Below are positions 48,627 through 59,276 of a DNA stretch of 64,000 nt, one piece after another. The DNA is from Oceanobacillus chungangensis. GTDB taxonomy: Bacteria; Bacillota; Bacilli; Bacillales; Amphibacillaceae. A model generated the notes under the pieces. It made no database searches. It worked only from the letters and a program-made list of their open reading frames with translations, and had not been told where the DNA came from. The position numbers were made by a program, and so were the translations under genes. Location: positions 186,001 to 250,000 of the forward strand of contig NZ_PIOD01000011.1 of assembly GCF_003369565.1 (NCBI RefSeq), given 5' to 3'. The number at the start of each line of letters is the position of its first letter. Within the stretch, counting starts at the first letter, position 1.

Positions 48627-49831
48627 TGCTTTTCATCCTTCATATCTCGATCAATGAAACGCAATATTTTTTCTGCTATTTCTATTTTAGTAGCTAGCTC
48701 GATATCCTTTTGCTCCTGCTTTTTATTTACATAGGTAACGATATTTGTATCTCCACCGAAACCAGCACCCTTTGTTGAAATATCATTAATAACAATTGCG
48801 TCTAAATGCTTTTTCTCTAACTTCTTTAATCCATTTTCGATTGAATTATTCGTTTCTGCAGCAAAACCAACTAAATATTGATTCGACTTTATCTCACCAA
48901 GCGATAGTAAAATATCCTTCGTTCTTTTCATTTCAATCTGTAAATCACCAGGTTGTTTTTTCATTTTCTCATCATAGACTAGTTTCGGTGTATAATCTGC
49001 AACTGCCGCTGCTTTAATAACGATATCACTATCTGCAAAATAATCATGCATCGCCTCATACATTTCTTGTGCAGATGTTACATTGATTCGGTTAATTTTA
49101 TTATTTGAAACTGTTAATGCAGTTGGTCCAGAAACCAATGTTACTTCAGCACCATATTTAGCCGCAGCTTCCGCTAATGCAAAGCCCATTTTTCCTGATG
49201 AATGGTTGGTAAAAAAACGAACAGGATCAATTTTTTCACGTGTTGGTCCTGCTGATACAAGTACTTTCCTCCCTTGTAAAAACGGATCAATTGATTGATG
49301 CTTTTCAATTACATCAATAATGGTTTCTGGCTCCTCTAAGCGTCCTTTTCCAATCCAGCCACATGCTAAATAACCAGCACCGGGTTCAATAAAATGGTAT
49401 CCCCATTCATCCAATTGCTGCATATTCCTCATAACTGCAGGATGCCCATACATATTAACATTCATAGCTGGAGCAACATAAATACTCGCCTTCGTCGCTA
49501 ACAGCGTAGTAGAAAGCATGTCATCAGCAACACCATTTGCAACTTTCCCAATAATATTGGCTGTTGCTGGTGCAATAATTACAATGTCTGCCCAATCGGC
49601 TAAATCTATATGTGCAATTTTGTTCGGATCCTTTTCATCAAATGTATCTATATAAACAGGGTTCCGTGATAATGCTTGAAAGGTTAAGGGAGAGACAAAT
49701 TCTGCCGCGCTTTTCGTCATTATGACTTTAACATTTGCACCCTTCTGTGTTAATCTGCTTGTTAATGTGCATGCCTTATAAGCGGCAATACCACCAGTAA
49801 CCCCTAATAGAATATTCTTATTAAATACCAT
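48623..49831 (-). CDS. coaBC: CoaBC, phosphopantothenoylcysteine decarboxylase/synthase
   Basis: The 402-aa bifunctional enzyme carries two steps of CoA synthesis. The N-terminal flavin-dependent CoaC half (about 1-185) has [30 protein letters not shown] and [12 protein letters not shown] with its active Cys. The CoaB half starts at [15 protein letters not shown] and includes AAVADYTPK and KTKDIL-like residues. rpoZ normally adjoins; here about 440 bp of repeats intervene. Confidence 0.97.
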   Translation of the reverse strand: MVFNKNILLGVTGGIAAYKACTLTSRLTQKGANVKVIMTKSAAEFVSPLTFQALSRNPVYIDTFDEKDPNKIAHIDLADWADIVIIAPATANIIGKVANGVADDMLSTTLLATKASIYVAPAMNVNMYGHPAVMRNMQQLDEWGYHFIEPGAGYLACGWIGKGRLEEPETIIDVIEKHQSIDPFLQGRKVLVSAGPTREKIDPVRFFTNHSSGKMGFALAEAAAKYGAEVTLVSGPTALTVSNNKINRINVTSAQEMYEAMHDYFADSDIVIKAAAVADYTPKLVYDEKMKKQPGDLQIEMKRTKDILLSLGEIKSNQYLVGFAAETNNSIENGLKKLEKKHLDAIVINDISTKGAGFGGDTNIVTYVNKKQEQKDIELATKIEIAEKILRFIDRDMKDEKH

Positions 49832-49929
49832 TCACTAGCACCTCTCAACAATTATTTCCAATTTCATACTTATCTATAGTTTATTTATACCATAAACCCG
49901 TGTATTAAATCTTGTAATAGGTTAGAATA

Positions 49930-50142
49930 CTTGGGTTTAACCAAGGTCTTTCGATGATAGCCTTAGGGGAAGTTCGATTAGAAACGCGACGTCCTGGGAC
50001 TGCGGTTACTCGTCCCACCGAAGACCTTTGGGACTGCGGTTACTCGCCCCACCGAAGACCTTTGTCGCAACACCGAACTGACCTACATCCTGTAGGCCCC
50101 ACTTATGTAGTAAGATATATTTTATACTTTCTTAACTACCAA
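49930..50142. repeat. REP-B copy B3 interrupted by an element-D-like segment
   Basis: The left part CTTGGGTTTAACCAAGGTCT and GATGATAGCC is a first hairpin; the right part CACTTATGTAGTAAGATATA to ACTTTCTTAACTACCAA is the second hairpin. Between them (about 49968-50093) lies GC-rich sequence sharing GGGACTGCGGTTACTCG and TTTGTCGCAAC with element D. That insert contains a 34-bp tandem duplication (49996-50063). Confidence 0.65.
49996..50063. repeat. Tandem duplication, 2 x 34 bp
   Basis: Two adjacent 34-bp units, 49996-50029 and 50030-50063, both starting GGGACTGCGGTTACTCG, differ at a single base (T/C at unit position 18). The lack of divergence suggests a recent event. Confidence 0.9.
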
Positions 50143-50152
50143 TAAAACAACA

Positions 50153-50181
50153 ATACCCCCGCAAGTAATAAGCGAGGGTAT
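50153..50181 (-). terminator. Terminator of the yloC/remA-gmk-rpoZ unit
   Basis: ATACCCCCGC (50153-50162) and GCGAGGGTAT (50172-50181) pair with one G-U; the minus transcript then reads TGTTGTTTTATT. Confidence 0.8.
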
Positions 50182-50271
50182 AACTTATAAGTATTTCTAT
50201 GCATTCGAACTGTAGTGTTTAAGAAATCCTTAAATATTAATTGCAATTAGGGCTTGGCTTAGGCTGATTTA

Positions 50272-50465
50272 TTAATCTTCTGCTAAATGTAGTTTTCCAG
50301 CTTCTATTTCTTCAAGCGCCATCCCTACATTTTTAAATGATTTTGGATTTTCAACTTGCAAATCCTTCGTAACTGTAAGCTGTCTGGCACGTCTAGATGA
50401 TAATGTAACTAGGGTATATTTTGATTTAATTCTTTCTTGCAATTTATCAATAGATGGTTCTAACA

Positions 50466-50466
<1 letters not shown>
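50272..50466 (-). CDS. rpoZ: RNA polymerase omega subunit
   Basis: The 64-aa product begins [20 protein letters not shown] with SSRRARQL and [13 protein letters not shown], typical omega. It supports RNA polymerase assembly. I use ATG 50466, overlapping the gmk TGA; the TTG just before it (50469) is closer to GGAGG and could be used instead. Confidence 0.96.
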
Positions 50467-51388
<922 letters not shown>

Positions 51389-51498
51389 GTAATTTCCCTC
51401 CATGATCCAGTTGAAAGACTCGCATTATTTAAAAATCGTGACATTTAAATTACGTCTAACAATCATTATACTATAAAATGCAAATAAAAACCTAGGCT

Positions 51499-52380
51499 TC
51501 ACTCAATATTTTGTACTTGTTCTTTAATCTTTTCAATTTCACCTTTAAGCGAAATCGTCCATTCACTGAGTTTAGCGTCGGTTGACTTAGAGCCAATCGT
51601 ATTTACTTCACGATGCATTTCTTGCGTAATAAAATCCAACTTTCTTCCAATCGCATCATTCATCTGAATCGATGCCCGAAAATGTTCAATATGACTGATA
51701 AGTCTCGTGACTTCTTCCGTTATATCCCCTTTTTCAGCAAGTAAGACAATTTCCTGGTGAATTCTTGCAGGATCAATTAGCGTGTGACCTTCTAATTGAT
51801 CTTCCACTCTTTCCTTGATTCGCTTGCGATATTCTTCGATTACTAAAGTTCGTCTTGTTTGTAATAATATCACAATATCCTCTATTGTGGATACACGTTT
51901 CATTAAATCTTGAAATAAATATTCGCCCTCTTTTCGCCGCATTGCAACTGCCTGTTCACAAGCTTTTTCTACACTTGCTAAAATAGCATCTTTAAATGCA
52001 TCCTTTTGATTTCCTTCTTGTACTGTAAGGATATTTGGAAGACTTGTTAAAATGGTTACTGGCAGTTCGCCAGATAGACTGTAACGCTCCTTTGCTGCAT
52101 TTATCTTTTCCATATATTCATCCAACAATTCCCAGTCCATTTCTACTTTTTTCTGTGCAAGTGAACTTCCTGCGATTTCAATAATAACTTCGATTCTTCC
52201 ACGTTTAAATTGGTATTGAATAATTTTTTTAATTTTTTCTTCTAGGAAAAGCAGGAATGAAGGCATCTTGATTGCAATATCCAAAAATCGGTGATTCACC
52301 GTTCGTATTTCAACCGTAATACTTGCATCTTCAATATATAATACGCTACTTCCGTAACCAGTCATACTCATCGCCATCAT
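51499..52380 (-). CDS. yloC: YicC family endoribonuclease (YloC)
   Basis: The 293-aa product shows MSMTGYGSSV at the N-terminus, the YicC N domain (VEIRTVNHRFLDIAIKMP, KRGRIEVII) and the C-terminal DUF1732 (GRKLDFITQEMHREVNTIGSK, then LSEWTISLKGEIEKIKEQVQN). E. coli YicC cleaves RNA. The start is uncertain: ATG at 52380, 52377 or 52371, with a GGATGTGAT site just upstream. First gene of the group leading to remA-gmk-rpoZ. Confidence 0.94.
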   Translation of the reverse strand: MMAMSMTGYGSSVLYIEDASITVEIRTVNHRFLDIAIKMPSFLLFLEEKIKKIIQYQFKRGRIEVIIEIAGSSLAQKKVEMDWELLDEYMEKINAAKERYSLSGELPVTILTSLPNILTVQEGNQKDAFKDAILASVEKACEQAVAMRRKEGEYLFQDLMKRVSTIEDIVILLQTRRTLVIEEYRKRIKERVEDQLEGHTLIDPARIHQEIVLLAEKGDITEEVTRLISHIEHFRASIQMNDAIGRKLDFITQEMHREVNTIGSKSTDAKLSEWTISLKGEIEKIKEQVQNIE

Positions 52381-52469
52381 TATCACATCCGATTTCAAAT
52401 ATACTTTTTATCTTATCAAAAAAAAGACAGTTTACCAAGACATCGTTTCCTTATTGGGTAAATACATAG

Positions 52470-52826
52470 TTGTAGATAATCTACGGACAATCAGCAAAGA
52501 TTTCCGGGAGCAAGGCAGTCTGCTTCTCCGAAAACGATGACCACTTTCGATGAATCTTCAGCCGGTGCTTTTTCCATAGGAGGCTCTTGTCCTCAGCTAC
52601 AATCAACGGCCATGTGAGAGGGAATATAAACATGTAAATGGTTATTTTCGAACCATCCTAGCGGAAGAAATACACGAAGACTCCTGCGGTAAGAAGAGCC
52701 TAGGTGAGACTATGAAGTGCTTTAGCACGAGAAGGCTCGCCAGCTCCCCGCGGAAAGCGTAGTGTATTTCTGGAGCGACGGCCAAGTAAGCAAATATAAT
52801 CCTAAGTTAGTCCCCAGTTTATAAAG
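52470..52826 (+). mobile_element. MITE-A copy A4
   Basis: The core (52667-52770) is intact with GAGC/GCTC and GTGC-TTTA-GCAC. The right end reads TAAGTTAGTCCCCAGTTTAT; the left end is decayed. At 52578-52581 a single AGGA marks the place where A3 carries the nested module, so A4 shows the module-free state. The element fills the yloC-yloB gap; no gene is seen. Confidence 0.8.
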
Positions 52827-52854
52827 ATTGTACCATTCAATGTGAAAAAGGCTA

Positions 52855-52880
52855 AAAACCCGAACAAGTTTGCTCGGGTT
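52855..52880 (-). terminator. Terminator of yloB
   Basis: Minus strand AACCCGAGCAA and TTGTTCGGGTT pair with one mismatch, followed by TTTAG, just after the yloB stop. Confidence 0.8.
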
Positions 52881-52887
52881 AGCATGG

Positions 52888-55539
52888 TTATTTCCTAAAG
52901 CCAAATAGTACGGTTGGGATTGCGCTTATTGCTCCGACAAACATCCAGTCTCTTAACGATAATGCCGTTGTATGGAAAACAGGCTGCATTGGTGGCCAGT
53001 AAATTACAACAAGTAACAGTAATAATGATGAAATTACCGCAAGGACAAGGTAAATATTTTCAAATGGATTTCTTGAAAATACCGAATGGTCACTTCGACA
53101 ATCGAACACATGAATGAGCTGGGCCATAACTAATGTCGTAAATGCAACTGTTTGGGCATAAATCAAGTTATCCGGATTATATTGATACGATAACATAAAG
53201 GCAATTAACGTTACAAGGCCAATTAATATCCCACGACTAATAATTTTATAACCTAGTCCTCTTGCAAATATACCTTCTTTCGGATTTCTTGGCGTTCGCT
53301 TCATTACATCATTTTCTGGTTTGTCTAATCCAAGTGCCATCGCCGGCAATCCATCTGTTACAAGGTTTACCCATAATATTTGTACGGGGACGAGCGGTAA
53401 CGGTAGTGCTAATAGCATCGCAAATAACATGACTAATATTTCACCAACATTTGAGGCTAGTAAATATCGAATAAATTTACGGATATTTTCATAAATGTTT
53501 CTTCCTTCATGAATTGCTTCCTTAATTGTCGCAAAGTTGTCATCCATTAATACTAGGGAGGAGGCTTCTTTTGTAACGTCTGTCCCGCTAATGCCCATAC
53601 TTATCCCAATATCACTTGCTTTAATCGCCGGGGCATCATTGACACCATCTCCCGTCATGGCAACGATATGTCCTTTATCTTGAAAAGCCTTGACGATTTT
53701 CAATTTATGTTCAGGGGTTACCCTTGCGAATACGTAAGTATCCTCGATAACTTCCTCTAGATCCGCCAACGACATTTGATTTAATTGATATCCTTCAAGA
53801 ACGAGACCGTTTTCAGGTAATAAATTGAGATTCTTCGCAATTGCACGTGCGGTATTAACATGATCTCCGGTAATCATTACGGTCTTAATTCCTGCTTGTC
53901 TACACTCTTCAATCGCCGACTTCACTTCTTTCCGCGGTGGATCAATCATTCCATATAGTCCGATAAACGTTAAATCTTTTTCTAGGAAGGTAGCGTCAAG
54001 TGACTCATTTTTTGATAATGACCTTATCCCAATCGCTATCGTTCGCAGTGCTTTATTTGCCATCAAATTAATCGCAGTATCAATTTTTGTGCGATCCACT
54101 GCTTTAATTAATGCTTTATTATTTCCATCTAGCCAAAAAGTAGATCTTGGAAGAAGTACATCTGGTGCACCTTTGGTGATAAGAAAACGCATTTGATTTT
54201 CATCTTCAACGATAACACTCATCCGTTTGCGATCCGAATCAAAAGGTAATTCTTTTATTATCTGGTATTTACTCTTGTCTGCATCTGTAAAACCTAATTT
54301 TCTTGCAGCGACTAATAAAGCCCCATCTGTCGGGTCGCCGTCAATCGAATATTTTCCCTTCTTAGTTTGTAATATTGCATTGTTGCAAAGCATTCCGTAG
54401 AATAACATCGATCCTAAGTTTGGATAATCTTGCTCAACTTTTGTTTTATTAATAAAAAAATCTCCACGAATATCATAGCCATCACCTGTCACATAAAGAT
54501 GTTTGCCATTTAAATAAATCTCTTTAACAGTCATTTGGTTTTCCGTCATTGTTCCGGTTTTATCCGAACATATGACAGAAGCACAACCTAAGGTTTCTAC
54601 TGCTGACAGTTTTCGAACAATCGCCTTCTTCTTAATCATTCGCTGGACACCTAATGATAATGCGACCGTTACAATCGCCGGTAATCCTTCTGGTATGGCG
54701 GCAACCGCTAATGAAACACCCGCTAAAAACATTTCATACATTGGATTCCCTTGTAGTACTCCTAGCACAACAACAAGTGCGGTTAAAAGTAAGGCAACAA
54801 CAATTAAAATTTTACCAAGCTCTGCTAATTTTCGCTCAAGTGGTGTAATCGCTTTTTTCGTATTAACCATTAATGATGCAATTTGTCCCATTACGGTATT
54901 CATCCCTGTTCCCACCACAATGCCTACTCCTGATCCTCTCGTGACAAGCGTTCCCATAAAGCCCATATTTACTTGATCCTGTGCATCTAGGTTTTCCTTT
55001 ACAATTGCCGTAGCATGCTTCATTACTGGTAAAGATTCACCAGTAAGTGCAGATTCTTCCGTTTCCATGCTTGTTGATTTAATGATTCGAATATCAGCCG
55101 GGATACGATCGCCACTATCGACTTTTACAATATCACCAACTACAATTTCTCTTGATGTTACCCTTTCCCATTTATTGTCGCGCAACACATGTGCAATAGG
55201 TGCTGATAGTTCTTTCAATTTTTCAAGAGACTTTTCAGCCTTTTGTTCTTGAAAATAGCCAATAAACCCATTTACTAAAACAATTAACATGATTGCGATC
55301 GCATCAACAAATTCCCCTAATAATCCCGCAATGAGAGTTGCTGCAAGTAAGACAATAACCATAAAATCCTGAAATTGTTTTAAGAAAACAAGCCACTTTG
55401 ATGTATGCTTTTGCTCATCTAGCACATTATAACCATACTGTTTCTGCCGTTCCCCCACTTGTTTTTCTGTAAGTCCTCTATTACTGGAAACTACTAACTT
55501 CTCTTCAATGCGGTCTACGTCTAATTGATACCATTTCAT
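52888..55539 (-). CDS. yloB: P-type Ca2+-transporting ATPase (YloB type)
   Basis: The 883-aa SERCA-like pump has an actuator TGES loop, the phosphorylation site CSDKTGTMTE (about Asp325), the fourth-helix AIPEGLPAIV typical of Ca2+ pumps, KGAPDVLLPRS, TGDGVNDAPAIK and a C-terminal set of about six membrane helices. I start at ATG 55539, seven bases after GGAGG. In B. subtilis YloB acts in sporulation-linked calcium handling. Divergent from rqcH. Confidence 0.96.
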   Translation of the reverse strand: MKWYQLDVDRIEEKLVVSSNRGLTEKQVGERQKQYGYNVLDEQKHTSKWLVFLKQFQDFMVIVLLAATLIAGLLGEFVDAIAIMLIVLVNGFIGYFQEQKAEKSLEKLKELSAPIAHVLRDNKWERVTSREIVVGDIVKVDSGDRIPADIRIIKSTSMETEESALTGESLPVMKHATAIVKENLDAQDQVNMGFMGTLVTRGSGVGIVVGTGMNTVMGQIASLMVNTKKAITPLERKLAELGKILIVVALLLTALVVVLGVLQGNPMYEMFLAGVSLAVAAIPEGLPAIVTVALSLGVQRMIKKKAIVRKLSAVETLGCASVICSDKTGTMTENQMTVKEIYLNGKHLYVTGDGYDIRGDFFINKTKVEQDYPNLGSMLFYGMLCNNAILQTKKGKYSIDGDPTDGALLVAARKLGFTDADKSKYQIIKELPFDSDRKRMSVIVEDENQMRFLITKGAPDVLLPRSTFWLDGNNKALIKAVDRTKIDTAINLMANKALRTIAIGIRSLSKNESLDATFLEKDLTFIGLYGMIDPPRKEVKSAIEECRQAGIKTVMITGDHVNTARAIAKNLNLLPENGLVLEGYQLNQMSLADLEEVIEDTYVFARVTPEHKLKIVKAFQDKGHIVAMTGDGVNDAPAIKASDIGISMGISGTDVTKEASSLVLMDDNFATIKEAIHEGRNIYENIRKFIRYLLASNVGEILVMLFAMLLALPLPLVPVQILWVNLVTDGLPAMALGLDKPENDVMKRTPRNPKEGIFARGLGYKIISRGILIGLVTLIAFMLSYQYNPDNLIYAQTVAFTTLVMAQLIHVFDCRSDHSVFSRNPFENIYLVLAVISSLLLLLVVIYWPPMQPVFHTTALSLRDWMFVGAISAIPTVLFGFRK

Positions 55540-55574
55540 CTGCATTCCTCCGGGCTATTAAATAATATTAGAAA

Positions 55575-55660
55575 ACTTGGCAAACGCCTAAGCCTTTGGG
55601 CGAATGCCATAGTTGCACTTATGTAGAAAGAAATACGGATATACTTTCTTTACTACCAAG
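55575..55660. repeat. REP-B copy B4 (complete, both hairpins)
   Basis: ACTTGGCAAACGCCTAAGCC and TTTGGGCGAATGCC form the first hairpin (GGC-N3-CGCC against GGGCG-N2-GCC); the second pairs TAGAAAGAAAT-type sequence with ACTTTCTTTACTA. It lies between divergent yloB and rqcH, ending about 40 bp before the rqcH -10. Confidence 0.75.
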
Positions 55661-55698
55661 CTCATACTTCAATATCTATGCATACTTGTCCTAAAAAA

Positions 55699-55707
55699 TG
55701 CTATAAT
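55699..55707 (+). promoter_or_regulatory. Extended -10 promoter of rqcH
   Basis: TGCTATAAT, a perfect -10 with the TG extension, 20 bp before the start codon; no recognisable -35. Confidence 0.55.
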
Positions 55708-55726
55708 TGTCATGAGAGGTGATCCT

Positions 55727-57442
55727 ATGCCATTCGATGGTATTGTAACTAGAGCAGTAACAGATGAATTAAAGCAAACAATAGTCCCAGGTAAAATAAA
55801 TAAAATATACCAGCCTACCGCTACCGAAATCATCTTAACAATTCGTAGCCAAGGGAAAAATCATACACTATTATTATCAATCCACCCAACCTATGCTAGA
55901 TTCCACTTAACGGATGATACATATGTTAACCCGCAAGAAGCACCGATGTTTTGCATGGTACTGCGTAAGCATCTATCAGGTGCGACCATAGAAGAAATTG
56001 AGCAGAATGGCATGGAGCGTATCGTTACTTTTAAAATTAGAACAAGAAATGAAATTGGCGATATTGGTCAAAAGCTACTCGTCATTGAATTGATGGGGAA
56101 ACATAGCAATGTTATGCTGGTAGACGAAGAAAAGGGTAATATCATCGACAGTCTAAAGCATGTATCCATGGCTCAAAATCGTTATCGAACAATTTTACCT
56201 GGCCAACAGTACATCCTTCCACCTGCACAGAATAAATTAAATCCATTATTAACAGATGGTGAGGATTTAATTAAGAAGCTTGATTTTAATGCAGGGAAAT
56301 TAGACAGTCAGATTGTAACTCATCTTGATGGATTTTCCCCTTTTATTGCGCGCGAAATCGTTTCACGTGCAGGCTTAGGTAGTGGGAACATCTATGCGGA
56401 AAAATATATGGAAATAAGAACGCAGCTAATTGAAAATCACTATACACCAGCAATTTATCGAAATAAGAAAGAAGAATTCCACGTCATTGCGTTACAAAGC
56501 TTTAATGGTGAAATCATAAAATTTGATTCAGTAAATAATATGCTCGATACTTTTTATTCTGGAAAAGCAGAGCGTGATCGTGTAAAGCAGCAGGCAAAAG
56601 ATTTATCACATTTCATAAAAAATGAAAAGAATAAAAACGAAAGAAAAATGAAAAAGCATCTGCAAACAATTAAAAAGGCTGCTGAAGCAGATCGTTATCA
56701 AAAGAAAGGTGAGCTTTTAACAGCCAATATGCACCTCGTTTCCAAAGGAGATAAAAGCATAGCAGTGATTGATTATTATGATCCACAACAATCGGAAATA
56801 ACGATTGAATTAAATCCAAATAAAACTCCTAGCGAAAACGCACAGGGTTTCTTTAAAACGTATCAAAAGTTAAAAACATCTAAAAAAATTATCGAACAAG
56901 AAATCATTAAGAATCAAGAAGAAATTGATTACTTGGAGCAATTATTACAGCAAATTGATGTTGCTAGCGTTGAGGATATCGAAGAAATTCGTGAAGAGCT
57001 ACGAGAAGAAGGATATTTAAAAAAACAAGGGAAACAAAGGAAACAGAAAAACAAACCAAAGAACCCAGTACCAGAGAAATTTATATCAGCTGATGGCACT
57101 GAAATTCTTGTCGGTAAAAATAATAAGCAAAACGAATATGTCACCATGAAGCTCGGGCATCGAGACGATACATGGTTGCATACAAAGGATATTCCTGGGT
57201 CCCACGTAATTATCCGTTCCAAAGAACCAAGTGAGGAAACATTACTCGAAGCAGCAGAGCTTGCTGCATTTTTCAGCAAGTCACAAAACTCATCAGCAGT
57301 ACCTGTTGACTATACGAAAATACGTCATGTAAAGAAGCCCAACGGTGCGAAGCCTGGATTCGTTACATATGATAATCAAAAAACATTATTCGTAACCCCA
57401 TCAAATGAAACTGTGGAGCGGTTAAGAAATAATAAAACTTAA
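55727..57442 (+). CDS. rqcH: RqcH (YloA), ribosome quality control / alanine tailing factor
   Basis: The 571-aa NFACT protein binds obstructed 50S subunits and recruits tRNA-Ala to add C-terminal Ala tails. NFACT-N (about 1-190; FDGIVTRAVTDEL, QEAPMFCMVLRKHL), helix-hairpin-helix and coiled coil (about 280-430), then NFACT-R with ILVGKNNKQNEYVTMKL and DTWLHTKDIPGSHVII. I start at ATG 55727 after AGAGGTGAT. Residues 97-98 read ER where DR is described in B. subtilis. Confidence 0.97.
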   Translation: MPFDGIVTRAVTDELKQTIVPGKINKIYQPTATEIILTIRSQGKNHTLLLSIHPTYARFHLTDDTYVNPQEAPMFCMVLRKHLSGATIEEIEQNGMERIVTFKIRTRNEIGDIGQKLLVIELMGKHSNVMLVDEEKGNIIDSLKHVSMAQNRYRTILPGQQYILPPAQNKLNPLLTDGEDLIKKLDFNAGKLDSQIVTHLDGFSPFIAREIVSRAGLGSGNIYAEKYMEIRTQLIENHYTPAIYRNKKEEFHVIALQSFNGEIIKFDSVNNMLDTFYSGKAERDRVKQQAKDLSHFIKNEKNKNERKMKKHLQTIKKAAEADRYQKKGELLTANMHLVSKGDKSIAVIDYYDPQQSEITIELNPNKTPSENAQGFFKTYQKLKTSKKIIEQEIIKNQEEIDYLEQLLQQIDVASVEDIEEIREELREEGYLKKQGKQRKQKNKPKNPVPEKFISADGTEILVGKNNKQNEYVTMKLGHRDDTWLHTKDIPGSHVIIRSKEPSEETLLEAAELAAFFSKSQNSSAVPVDYTKIRHVKKPNGAKPGFVTYDNQKTLFVTPSNETVERLRNNKT

Positions 57443-57491
57443 GATTGCCATGGACTAATATAGTGAGAAAATCACTTTATTATCTACCTAC

Positions 57492-57522
57492 AATGAGGAT
57501 TCCCTTTCTGGGAATCCTCATT
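57492..57522. terminator. Bidirectional terminator between rqcH and ohr
   Basis: AATGAGGATTCCC (57492-57504) and GGGAATCCTCATT (57510-57522) are perfect complements with a 5-nt loop, between convergent stops. Confidence 0.82.
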
Positions 57523-57524
57523 TA

Positions 57525-57947
57525 TTATACTACTTCCGGAATAATCGTCACTTCAATATTCCCTCTCGTTGCTTTCGAATACGGACAAAATTGGTGAGCA
57601 GATTCCGTTAGCTCCACTGCTTCTTCTGGACTTAAACCTTCAATTTTCACCTTCAACGTAACCCCTATTTTGAAACCATCATCTGCTGTATCTTTAAGAA
57701 AGCTAACTTCAGCTGTTGTCTCTGATTCAAGTTTTTTCTTTTGCTTCGAAGCTACTAAATTGAGTGCACCATCATAGCAAGCTGCATACCCTGCTGCAAA
57801 TAGCTGTTCTGGATTGGATCCTTTCTCGCCAGACTTATCTGTCGCTGGATTTACTAACTGTAAATCAATCAGTCCATCGTCTGACTTCACATGACCGGCT
57901 CTTCCATTCTTAGCCGTTGCAAATGATGTAAAAATTACATTACTCAT
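57525..57947 (-). CDS. ohr: Ohr-type organic hydroperoxide reductase (OsmC family)
   Basis: The 140-aa product carries the two reactive Cys of Ohr: Cys57 in GYAACYDGAL and Cys121 in HQFCPYSKATRGN, plus Glu in NPEQLFAAG. It reduces organic hydroperoxides with lipoylated proteins. I start at ATG 57947, eight bases after AAGGAG. No OhrR-type MarR repressor is adjacent; the next gene upstream is a LysR regulator behind a MITE-A copy. Confidence 0.95.
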   Translation of the reverse strand: MSNVIFTSFATAKNGRAGHVKSDDGLIDLQLVNPATDKSGEKGSNPEQLFAAGYAACYDGALNLVASKQKKKLESETTAEVSFLKDTADDGFKIGVTLKVKIEGLSPEEAVELTESAHQFCPYSKATRGNIEVTIIPEVV

Positions 57948-58042
57948 TCTATTCACTCCTTATACTATTACTTATACCTTCGTATTCCTCTTAAAGGTCC
58001 CTTTTAAACATTAATAAGACTCGTTTCCTATTAATTGTTACG

Positions 58043-58346
58043 GTTGATATAAACTGCGAACTATGAGCTACGTTGATTTCAGCTGCGGACAGTCGCGCAT
58101 CCGGAGGGCAACGGCCATGAGAGAGGAATTGCCCTCTCGTCTTATATCATAGAAAGATGCCAGCAATAGCAAAATCCAGCGCAGAAAATACACGAAGACT
58201 CCTGCGGGAGGAAGGGCCTAGGTGAGACTTCGAAGTGCGTTAGCACAAGATGGCTCACCAGCCCCCCGCGGAAAGCGAAGTGTATTTTCGGAGCGATCGG
58301 CTAGAGAGCAATTGCTCTCAATAGCTAGTTCACTGTTTATCTTAAC
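58043..58346 (+). mobile_element. MITE-A copy A5, best-preserved left end
   Basis: Left end TTGATATAAACTGCGAACTA (58044-58063) is the exact complement of the right end of A6. The right end here is CTAGTTCACTGTTTATCTTA. The core (58184-58289) has GGGC/GCCC, GGTGAG/CTCACC and GTGC-GTTA-GCAC. It occupies the gap between the LysR gene and ohr; I see no gene there. Confidence 0.85.
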
Positions 58347-58400
58347 TTTTCGTTTTGATTCATTATAAGCTGTTAAACAAAACAAGCTTATAATAACATC

Positions 58401-59261
58401 CTAAAGAAAACTCGTACTTGTTAGTGCTGTAATAAAATGATCGACCTGTGGTAGTTGGCGAATTCCCTCTTGATAACATACCCACGTATCCCTTGTCACT
58501 GGCTTCCCATTTAGTTTCAACGGAACATTTGGATATTCATTTTTCATAGAATCTGAGACACTTTCTGGCAGTACTGCCATCCCAATTCCCTGCTTCATAA
58601 ATTGTTTACACGTTTCAATTTGGTCTACAGTCATTGTTTTCTGAGGCTTGATTTGTTCCTGATGATGATAGAGCCAGTTGTCTACAAGCTCATGCATACT
58701 ATCATCACTTTTAAAAGAGATTAGCGGACGCTCCTTTATATCATCTTTCGGAAAAGGTTCCGTATCAAAAATGTATAATGGATCATCAAATAAACGAATC
58801 GACACACTCTCCTTTAATTTTTCACCACGAATGATACAGACATGATAATTTTTATGATTACGTCGAATATCTTCACTAATTCCTGTCACAAGATCAATTG
58901 CAACCTTAGGAAATTTTGTTGTAAATTCTCCTAAAATAGCTGGAAGAAATCGTTGACTTATCAATGATGAACAAGCAATTGACAATGTTCCTTGAATTTC
59001 TTTACTTGACTCTGCAAGTTTGTTTATTAAGCCTGCTTCTCTTTCTACCACCTCTTTTGCATGGTTTAAGATAATTTCGCCACTAGGAGTTGGCACTAAG
59101 CCTTTAGGTGTCCTGATAAATAATATTTCTCCAAAATAATCCTCAATATATTTCAAACGCTGTGTAACTGCTGGTTGCGAAATCAGTATAATCTTTGCCG
59201 TACCGCGAATCGTACCAATCTCGTTGAGTTTCAAGAGTAATTCATAATCCTCAATTTTCAT
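58401..59261 (-). CDS. LysR-family transcriptional regulator
   Basis: The 286-aa product has an N-terminal winged helix-turn-helix (GTIRGTAKIILISQPAVTQR, about 17-36) and a periplasmic-binding-like effector domain (about 90-286) with QGTLSIACSSLISQRFLP and MKQGIGMAVLPESVSD. The effector is unknown. It diverges from a SAM methyltransferase, the usual arrangement for a LysR regulator and its target. Confidence 0.93.
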   Translation of the reverse strand: MKIEDYELLLKLNEIGTIRGTAKIILISQPAVTQRLKYIEDYFGEILFIRTPKGLVPTPSGEIILNHAKEVVEREAGLINKLAESSKEIQGTLSIACSSLISQRFLPAILGEFTTKFPKVAIDLVTGISEDIRRNHKNYHVCIIRGEKLKESVSIRLFDDPLYIFDTEPFPKDDIKERPLISFKSDDSMHELVDNWLYHHQEQIKPQKTMTVDQIETCKQFMKQGIGMAVLPESVSDSMKNEYPNVPLKLNGKPVTRDTWVCYQEGIRQLPQVDHFITALTSTSFL

Positions 59262-59276
59262 TGCTTCACCAACCTA

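Noticed and set aside
49996-50063. CRISPR-like array
   Set aside because: The two 34-bp units are directly adjacent with no spacer and there are no cas genes; it is a simple tandem duplication.
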